In this document: positions 57,303-64,000 of the stretch, in pieces
Layout of the letters: every line of letters begins with the position of its first letter
Position numbering within the stretch: position 1 is the stretch's first letter
Assembly (NCBI GenBank): GCA_951217055.1
Contig: OX578281.1
Location: 34,277,036-34,341,035 of the forward strand
Reading direction: 5' to 3'
DNA from: Gerris lacustris
Lineage: Eukaryota; Arthropoda; Insecta; Hemiptera; Gerridae
DNA length: 64,000 bases
The notes under the pieces: generated by a model
Told to the model about the DNA's origin: nothing
The model's database searches: none
What the model saw: only the letters and a program-made list of their open reading frames with translations
Made by a program: the position numbers and the translations under genes

Positions 57303-58808
57303 TATAAGTACAAGTAGGAAGAGTTGATGGATATTACAGGTGTAAGGAAAATAATTTTCTTAAATAAGAGACATCATTATTTCTAGTTGAAACGTTTCGA
57401 CTCAATTCAGAGTCATCCTCAGTCAATATGTATTTTCTAAACAAAAGATATTTATATAAAATTAAAATTAAGCTACTGATATAAATCCTAATTGCTAATA
57501 AACTTGATTGATTAGTTTAATAATTTAATATCTAAACAGGTTCCCATTATCATATAATTTTTTTTTCCCCCTAATACAATGTAAGTTTAACTTAATAACA
57601 ATATATAATTAATGATAACTAATTTCGGAATAGTATTATTTTCAAAATTTATAATAAACAATAATATGTAGAATGAATTAAATAATTTTTTTTAAAATAG
57701 ATTAATGATTATTAACTTCGTGAATATTATTAACTGGATAATAGTTATTTAATGGAATATATAGGAGGAAATAAACATTAAGGTTTAATATTATTAGATG
57801 GTAAATATATATATTTATAATTTTAGGTAATACAGTAGTAGTGTAACCTAGTATGAATGTTATATAGAACTTCGAATGATCTCTCCCAGACAGCGCCAGT
57901 AGAGTTACTACAATAGTAGTAAATCTATTCATATGCAGTGATCCAGTATCTCTCCCAGGTAGCACTAGTAGTATCGTGTCCCCTTTTTTTTAAGTTAATT
58001 TTCAATATTAATTAAATAAACTTAAATTATGTTTGAAATCTTAAGAATTATATCATTAACCTATTTTCTATCTGTCAATTTTTGAGGTACTTCAATTATA
58101 TTAATTAGCTCTTTGTATAATATTTAATAAGTAAGCAGTCAATAATCTCAGTGAAAAATCTATTGTTATAATTGTATATACATCACATATCTAAATGATA
58201 AAAAAATTTACAATGTTGTCAAATTGTTACCATTTGCTAAAATCTGTTTTAAATTATTTATTTGTTAATTATTATTATAGCTGTGATAAATGTGTTTTAG
58301 TTAATGACTAATTCTGAATTGTTGGATGATGTGTGTGTGTGGTGTTTTATTATTAATTTTTTTTTTTAAATTGGCTTTATTAAAATTAATATAATAATTT
58401 AATTAATGATATTTTAACTTCTACTTCTAATCATTGGCGCTCTCTTAAAGAAGACTAGATGTTAACACACTAACACACCCCAACTTCATTTGACTAGTAT
58501 ATGTAAGTGATTTTTATTTTATTGATTTTTTGTATAATTGATTGGTGGATTTTTTAAAAAAGATAATGGGAACTTGTTTAGATATTAAATTATTAAACTA
58601 ATCAATCAAGTTTAATAGCAATTAGGATTTATATCAGTAGCTTAATTTTAATTGTATATAAATATCTTTTGCTTAGAAAATACATATTGACTGAGGATGA
58701 CTCTGAATTGAGTCGAAACGTTTCAACTAGAAATAATGATGTCTCTTATGTAAGAAAATTATTTTCCTTACACCTGTATTATCCATCAACTCTTCCTACT
58801 TGTACTTA
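57303..58808. mobile_element. 1.5-kb inverted-repeat element with hammerhead-like motifs
   Basis: Arms 57303-57567 and 58540-58808 are near-identical inverses (ACAAGTAGGAAGAGTTGATG, GGTGTAAGGAAAATAATTTT, AGCTACTGATATAAATCC, TAATATCTAAACAGGTTCCC). Each arm contains CTGAGGATGACTC-TGAATT-GAGTCGAAACGTTTC: minus strand at 57385-57425, plus strand at 58688-58728. The 970-bp spacer is AT-rich without a recognised protein. The ORF at 57702-57965 is not distinctive, and an internal doublet ATCTCTCCCAG(A/G)(C/T)AGC lies at 57880 and 57949. Confidence 0.75.
58688..58728 (+). ncRNA. Hammerhead-like motif, right arm
   Basis: CTGAGGATGA, stem CTC/GAG (extendable to GACTC/GAGTC), GAAACG. The core block has an extra or altered base relative to CTGATGA, so cleavage is doubtful, but the layout is that of Penelope-type hammerheads. 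Confidence 0.4.
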
Positions 58809-59365
58809 GAAATAATAAGGTGTATAGTGTACATATTAAATTATTATTAATTTAATTCATCAATAAAATATTATTTAGTAAAGTTGTTTCGAATTTCAAA
58901 ACACAGTAAATATCAAATGTTATATTATTTTATGAAAATGTGATAAATTACTTACAAATCAAATAATAAGGTAATATAAGAAAATACAAGTTTTTGACAA
59001 GCATCACAAGTTATTAATAATTCTAGTCTTAATAATATATCAGAAAGCAAGTAGCACAAAAAAAAAAAAAAACAGTATTGAAAAATTATATGAAATAGAA
59101 GATTATTGCCTCCTAAGAAATGTATTGCCTACTTCGAGTGCTGTGCATATTTCGACTCTATATTTATAAATGCTCTCCAAGCCATTTAAACAATAATGGC
59201 GATAACAATAAGTGATATTCTTTCATTGTATAATTTCCTTTAGCTCACCCACTCTAATAACCAGGCGTTCTGTAATCACTTTTTGTTTATTATTAAGATG
59301 CAGGATGAACTAACTATTTGTTGTTGTTAGCTTTTTATTTATTTTCAGAAAACAAACTATATAAC
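58809..59365. other. AT-rich DNA with a reference repeat copy
   Basis: 59040-59230 (AAGCAAGTAGCACAAAA, GATTATTGCCTCCTAAG, AAATGCTCTCCAAGCCATTT) is the uninterrupted version of the repeat at 61445-61505 plus 62420-62540. Confidence 0.6.
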
Positions 59366-59485
59366 AAAAATATATTTATCTACGATTGATAAGAAATATA
59401 AACATTATATCTTTGTTTAGATGCGAAGAAAGTGATTATTTACGTACTTGCATTCATTGCGCATGCGCGTCTCATAGAACTGAAC

Positions 59486-59530
59486 AATTCCTCTTCTTTA
59501 CCACACAGTGTGCGGTAAAGAAGAGGAATT
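59486..59530. promoter_or_regulatory. Perfect hairpin, copy 2 version
   Basis: The outer 17-bp stem is identical to that at 33674-33717. The apex reads ACACAGTGTGC, where CACA pairs TGTG, against CGC/GCG in copy 1. Confidence 0.7.
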
Positions 59531-59683
59531 CTTCAGCTTTACGCACGATTAGCAAGTTTGTTTACATTTAACAAAACTAATTTGCAGTTCTTTTATTAAA
59601 ATAACTGTTTATATCGAGTTTTTAGTGAAAAACAATATAGAATAATAAAAATGGAAAGCCTCTCCACTAATTAAATGTTTATT

Positions 59684-59724
59684 TAACAGAACTAGCTTTC
59701 GGCCTCTCGGCCATCATCAGTGCC
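59684..59724 (-). ncRNA. Hammerhead ribozyme candidate, left arm
   Basis: Exact inverse of the right-arm motif, with CTGATGA at 59714-59720 (minus strand) and the predicted cleavage after position 59689. See 60355-60397 for the fold. Confidence 0.65.
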
Positions 59725-60354
59725 TACAATAAGAAACAAACAACTACGTAAGAATTTTACAAACACAAGCAGTTCAGCACAATAAAAAAATTCCAAAAAG
59801 TTAAAATGAAGTTAATAAACGTTAAATAAATAAAATTAGAGGTAACAATAAACATAATAAGTAAATGTAAACGAAGGGGAAACAATTAAATAACCAGAAT
59901 AATATGATCAAACAAAAGTGACATAAGAATCAAAATTAATCAATAAAGATAATTAATCAATTAATAAAATTAAATAAAATAAAAATTATAGAATAAATTA
60001 ACAAATAAATGGAGATGAATAGTTCCAAAAAGTTTTTGGAACTATTCATCTCCTTGATTTTGCTTATTTTTATTTGTTAATTTATTCTATAATTTTTATT
60101 TAATTTAATTTTATTAATTGATTAATTATCTTTATTGATTAATTTTGATTCTTATGTCACTTTTGTTTGATCATATTATTCTGGTTATTTAATTGTTTCC
60201 CCTTCGTTTACATTTACTTATTATGTTTATTGTTACCTCTAATTTTATTTATTTAACGTTTATTAACTTCATTTTAACTTTTTGGAATTTTTTTATTGTG
60301 CTGAACTGCTTGTGTTTGTAAAATTCTTACGTAGTTGTTTGTTTCTTATTGTAG

Positions 60355-60397
60355 GCACTGATGATGGCCGAGAGGCCGAAAGCTAGTTCTGTTAAAT
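60355..60397 (+). ncRNA. Hammerhead ribozyme candidate, right arm
   Basis: CTGATGA (60358-60364), one unpaired T, stem II GGCC-GAGA-GGCC (60366-60377), GAA (60378-60380), then AGC-TA-GTT as a three-pair stem III, and C60389 as the cleavage base. Bases TGTT after it pair with GGCA before the core (two Watson-Crick, two wobble) as stem I. All invariant core bases of the hammerhead are present. A short stem III is characteristic of the forms in Penelope-like elements and retrozymes, which usually cleave as dimers. Confidence 0.65.
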
Positions 60398-60514
60398 AAA
60401 CATTTAATTAGTGGAGAGGCTTTCCATTTTTATTATTCTATATTGATATCAACTCCACTTGCGCTCTTAATCTTCTGAAAAACAATAAGTGAATCAAGTG
60501 ACTTTGACGAAAAT

Positions 60515-60670
60515 GTGGAGAATAATACTCCTCCAGAAATAATTAATTCGGCAAAAAATACAACTCAAGAATTAATCCCATCTTTATCAAGAGAGAGATA
60601 CGAACTTACATACAGCAAGTTTATTTTTTTCTGTATTTATAATTTAAATCTAACAATCGTAGATAAAGTA
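60515..60670 (+). pseudogene. Leader frame of Crypton-like element, copy 2
   Basis: The ancestral ATG is now ATA (CAATAAGTG against CAATGAATG in copy 1), so the frame begins only at MENNTPPEIINSAKNTTQEL. It continues IPSLSRERYELTYSKFIFFC, the recombinase-like core-binding motif, then runs into the 3' non-coding segment. The recombinase body is missing. Confidence 0.5.
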
Positions 60671-60805
60671 CGGTACGCAACTCGTGCGAAAACGGCATTT
60701 TGCATTGCTCGTGTGGTTTTACAACCCTCGCTGTCGCTCGGGTGCAAACTCCACACTCGCATGCAAAATGCTACTTTCCGCACTCGACGCGTAATGTACT
60801 ATTTT

Positions 60806-61444
60806 ATGCAGTTGTTGATTGGTTGGAGCCATTAACCTCTACGATTTTCCACATTTTTAATTCAAATTCTTCCTATATCGATTTTAGATAACCTGAGCTA
60901 TCGATATCTGTGACCCACTTGGGTGGATGACGACGCCAGAGAGACTAATAATTTCTATAGAAACACTAATTATCATTTTATCACCCACTCCTAACCGAAT
61001 GAGTGTCGGAAAATCGTTACAACTAAAATTTAATATTTCATTAGGCCATTCGTATTTCATCCTTTTTTGTAATAATTGATTTAAGGGGTTCAATAAAGTT
61101 GCCAAGTGAGGAATACAATTGTTGTAGTAGTTGCTATAGTCCCAAGTATGGCCTCAACTTATACATGTTGTAAAATTGTACCGTGTAAAATCGCTTGCAC
61201 TTTCTTAGGTAGCCCTCTATTAACAATTATGCGTCTTGGATATTCGTTACTTTTTTTTTTTTTTATTCACTCTTAAATTTTGCTTCGTCAGTTTCTTAAA
61301 TACCATTTATAGTCGTTTTAATGTTTCTTCGTATGTCCGTCCGGTCACCACTCTCATAAAAAAATCTTAAACACCCTGTAACGTTCTATGCATAAACCTA
61401 TTCCAGAGTTAGGGTGTGGTTTTGACTCCGACATTCTGTTGACC
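60806..61444. other. Unassigned sequence
   Basis: No gene recognised. The frame 60884-61105 on the minus strand has no known domain. Confidence 0.4.
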
Positions 61445-61557
61445 CTAATAAAGCCAGAAAACAAGTAGCACAAAAAAACAAATAAAAGTACTGAAAAATA
61501 ATATTAAATCCCAACAAAAACACTAATGTTAAAAAAATAAGCAAAGTCTCGCGTAAA

Positions 61558-62000
61558 AAGTTGTGAGATCATAGGTTTAGCCAAGTCTCCCCCTGTCCAA
61601 GTACAAGTAAGTTCTACTAGGTCTAATTTATCCAGTGCAAGTACATGATGTTTGTCTGTCCCTCTCTCTATTCTCTTTCCCAAATCACTCTACACGTTTA
61701 AATTTAAAAACATTTTCTGACTTGGCTAATACACACCACAAACTTAAATCAAATAATAAATATTATTTTTTCATTTGAGCGTCGCAGCACAAGGATAAAA
61801 ATTTATATATGACACTGCATTTAAGTTTAGTGTATTTGCCAAGTCAGAAATTTTTTTTAAATTTAAACGTGTAGAGTAATTTGGGAAAGAGGATAAAGAG
61901 AGGGACAGACAAACATCATGTACTTGTACTGGATAAATTAGACCTAGTAGAACTTACTTGGACAGTGGGAGACTTGGCTAAACCTATGATCTCACAACTT
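61558..62000. mobile_element. 443-bp foldback element
   Basis: AAGTTGTGAGATCATAGGTT then TAGCCAAGTCTCCC at the left is inverted at the right end. Arms of about 190 bp include CAAGTACATGATGTTTGTCT, CCTCTCTCTATTCTCTTTCC and TCTACACGTTTAAATTTAAA. The short centre is 61745-61830. No clear target duplication was found. Confidence 0.85.
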
Positions 62001-62159
62001 AAATTTTTTTTTACAATATTTTGAATAGGCGGTTTTTCTATTAGCCATAATAGGGACAAAGAACCAGATTTTTTAATTTTTCCTTTATTTCTACAATAAA
62101 CACTGCCTATATACAAAATTTCAAGTTTTTAGGATTGTTAGAAGTGCCTTAGAATTATG

Positions 62160-62410
62160 ATGAGTGAGTGAGTCAGTCAGTGACGAAATAACAAAACTTA
62201 TATATCTTATGAACTACTATGGGTAGAGGGGTGAAATTTTTATTTCTGGTTCTGTTTGTCATGAACTTTAAATCAAAATTAATTCTATAAATATAAGTAT
62301 CTTCTATAGGATAATGAGAGGGGTCTAAATTGCCGTGAGTTGGTTCCGGTAAAGGATGGTACGGCTGTGCTCGACTTGGCGGGGGCACCGCCGTGCCATC
62401 AGATAAAAAA
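62160..62410 (+). repeat. Repeat family R4, copy 2
   Basis: GTGAGTTGGTTCCGGTAAAG, GATGGTACGGCTGTGCTCGA and CTTGGCGGGGGCACCGCCGT match 55370-55435. It begins with GAGTGAGTGAGTCAGTCAG. Confidence 0.7.
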
Positions 62411-62540
62411 AAAAAATATCATCGCCACCGAAGAAATAGATTGCCTCCTACTTCTGTGCTGTGGATATTTTGACTCTATTTATAAATGCTCTCCAAGCCT
62501 TTTAAACAATAATGGCGATAATAATGTTTTTGTACCTTTA

Positions 62541-63134
62541 TGTGTATTTAAAGTCTGCATTGCCGCACTCTCCTCGTCAATAACCATATTTAAGTTCGCG
62601 TTGCTTCTATCTAACGTGTAAAAGTTCCTGGCCCCACTCATACTCACATATAATATAGTCTCTATCCTTAGAATTGGATTAGGTTCATTCTTAATAGATT
62701 TGTTTACAGCAACCTTGTATAGTTAACGCAAAGTCGTAAACTCCGATTTAGTTTTACCACCTAAAGGAGTTCACCTCTCCGAAAAATCAACTTTGGAGAC
62801 AATTTCTTTTTTTTTTTTAATTATGTCTTGAATATCATAAAGTGCAGGTTTAGTTTTCGATATATTGGCTTAGCCCCACCCTTTAAAAAAATAATGACCT
62901 TTAACTCTTGGTATCTCTCCAATAACCTTAGAAAATAACTGGGTAATTATTAAATAATTTATTTAACAAACTTAAAACTCTCCTTATTTACAATATTAAT
63001 CAGCCAAATTTAATTCAACTTCTGTTTACCAATTCCTACCAAAAATTGAGTCTATATAGTGGTCAATTACAAAAAGCATCTCATCAAATGAAAATTCTAT
63101 AAACTTGATCACTGTCCATAAAATGTCAAGAGGT
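62541..63134. other. AT-rich DNA, nothing recognised
   Basis: No repeat pair or domain was recognised. Confidence 0.4.
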
Positions 63135-63392
63135 TTAATTTTCTCTCTGGTAAAGGTCCTCAATTCCCTTGAAGTTTTTTTTTTTTTTTAACTGCTTCTC
63201 AATTTTCAAGTTAATTTTATTAATTTCATACAAGTGGTCCTCCGCATCCCTTGACTCCTCAGTCTTGTTCTGGTGTACTTCTTTTTGCTGCACGCTGTCT
63301 CCAAATGTCCTCTTATAATACAAGATGTACAGCGTGCGGTTCTCTTTAATAACTTTGCATTTTTTTAGAGTTTCCTTAACGCTGCTGCGCAT
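63135..63392 (-). CDS. Hypothetical 85-codon frame, charged, possible exon or ORF fragment
   Basis: The translation is lysine/glutamate-rich (ENRTLYILYYKRTFGDSVQQ, then a coiled-coil-prone EESRDAEDHLYEINKINLKI). Its codon use is more balanced than the AT-rich background, including GCG, CTG and GAG. CTGTCACAG just before the ATG could be a splice acceptor. No family is recognised; it may be a LINE ORF1-like remnant or chance. Confidence 0.2.
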   Translation of the reverse strand: MRSSVKETLKKCKVIKENRTLYILYYKRTFGDSVQQKEVHQNKTEESRDAEDHLYEINKINLKIEKQLKKKKNFKGIEDLYQREN

Positions 63393-64000
63393 TCTGTGAC
63401 AGCTAAATATATGTATATAGAATCTCTATTCGTGAACATAGGGCAATGTAGTTAAAGAGGGGATATATGGGGGGGGGAGAGAGGGGAGGAATTGGGATAG
63501 CTAACAAACAAAGGAAATTTACAACATAATAGGGCTAATTATGATCTGCCATCCATATTTCGGACAAGTAGTTTGTGAGATAGTTGATTCGCGATAATGT
63601 CGATTGACTGACAGAGCGAGAGACAGAAGCGAGACCAAAAATTTATCTTGGTTTTTTTTTAATAATTTCTGTCTTGGAATTGTTGAATCGCAGTTATTTA
63701 TGTGATCCACATTTTTCAATACATACCTTTAAAAATATGATACCCCGCTGAAAAATTACAAAAATTAAAAATGATACGATCAGTTCGCAATTGCTCGCTG
63801 ATCGAAGGAATTTCGAGTTGACATTTTTCCTTTTTTTTGGCAAAAAAAGGTTAAGTTGTTCTAAATTTTAAACCTCTAGCTACAATTGGTCGGTGGATAT
63901 AAAAACCCCAGAAACATAAGGGTTTCTAGGATGACCTCGAAACCCTAAAACCTAATGTATAACTATATAGAATGTCTCTTTTCTGTGAAATTCTTTAAGA
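63393..64000. other. Unassigned sequence to window end
   Basis: It includes a G-rich patch at 63468-63490 and a frame at 63519-63719 (minus) without recognisable features. Confidence 0.4.

Larger units (their letters stand above)
59637..60475. mobile_element. 839-bp near-perfect palindromic element with twin hammerhead ribozymes and 11-bp target duplication
   Basis: Left arm 59637-60031 and right arm 60033-60440 are almost identical inverses meeting at G60032 (CCAAAAA-G-TTTTTGG), with one short indel near the centre. An asymmetric tail 60441-60475 follows only on the right. TGAAAAACAAT is duplicated at 59626-59636 and 60476-60486. Each arm carries a hammerhead-like core. There is no protein frame. 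The one-sided tail and the long, variable-type duplication fit retrotransposition rather than DNA cut-and-paste. I infer a Penelope-related or retrozyme-like non-autonomous element. Confidence 0.85.
59366..60805 (+). mobile_element. Crypton-like relic, copy 2, interrupted
   Basis: The 5' half is 59366-59636 and the 3' half resumes at 60476. Comparison with copy 1 shows the 839-bp foldback inserted just before the start codon position. The 3' half keeps TCGCTGTCGCTCGGGTGCAA and CCGCACTCGACGCGTAATGT. Confidence 0.75.
61445..62540. repeat. Repeat copy interrupted by a ~0.9-kb composite insertion
   Basis: 61450-61505 and 62420-62530 together correspond to the contiguous 59042-59215. What lies between (about 61510-62415) is a foldback plus an R4 copy, so the whole was inserted, together or in steps, into this copy. 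Confidence 0.7.

Overview
The window looks like nuclear DNA from an invertebrate animal, most likely an insect; the order cannot be fixed from the sequence. It is very AT-rich, has long (TA)n arrays and long homopolymers, shows no bacterial gene density, and carries eukaryotic mobile elements throughout: a Penelope-like GIY-YIG endonuclease, LINE reverse-transcriptase debris, Helitrons, hAT and Tc1/mariner-type MITEs, and tRNA- and 5S-derived SINEs. I recognise no intact host gene. Nearly every ORF over 60 codons is either a (TA)n translation or part of a repeat. The only hint of a host transcription unit is a TATA box plus a candidate short first exon with a perfect splice donor at 29563-29700.

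Layout. 1-9 kb: a frameshifted FLYWCH-type zinc finger, a dispersed repeat here called R1, a (TA)n array, a Penelope-like relic whose GIY-YIG frame lies between inverted terminal repeats, a 740-bp foldback MITE, a 5'-truncated LINE tail with a 17-bp target duplication, and a tRNA-related repeat (R3). 9-18 kb: mostly unassigned AT-rich DNA, a 22-bp minisatellite, and a 1.2-kb element with internal ~300-bp tandem repeats. 18-22 kb: a 2.04-kb Helitron built of seven tandem units, abutting a Crypton-like relic, then R1 and a 5S-derived SINE. 23-33 kb: a foldback with hammerhead-like motifs, a hAT transposase relic, a LINE relic, a hAT MITE with an 8-bp duplication, a SINE, the candidate exon, and further MITEs. 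33-41 kb: a second Crypton-like copy, then long unassigned AT-rich DNA. 41-50 kb: two Helitrons inserted head-to-tail, then a degraded Helitron-related duplication. 53-62 kb: a dense nest. An R1 copy is split by two foldback elements, one carrying two divergent tRNA-like genes. A 1.5-kb inverted repeat has hammerhead-like motifs. A third Crypton-like copy is split by an 839-bp, almost perfectly palindromic element. Another repeat copy is split by a foldback insertion.

The most interesting thread is a recurrent structural class. At least four loci (3276-4604, 23633-23924, 57303-58808, 59637-60475) are inverted repeats in which each arm carries a motif of the form CTGA-GA-stem-loop-CGAAA, and isolated copies occur at 3034-3075 and 13759-13794. 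In the youngest (59637-60475) both arms keep a near-canonical hammerhead ribozyme core with a tiny stem III, the type known from Penelope-like elements and retrozymes, and the insertion has an 11-bp target duplication. One of the older loci also encodes a Penelope GIY-YIG domain. I infer a family of Penelope-derived, hammerhead-bearing foldback elements. The insertion orders in the nested loci give relative ages.
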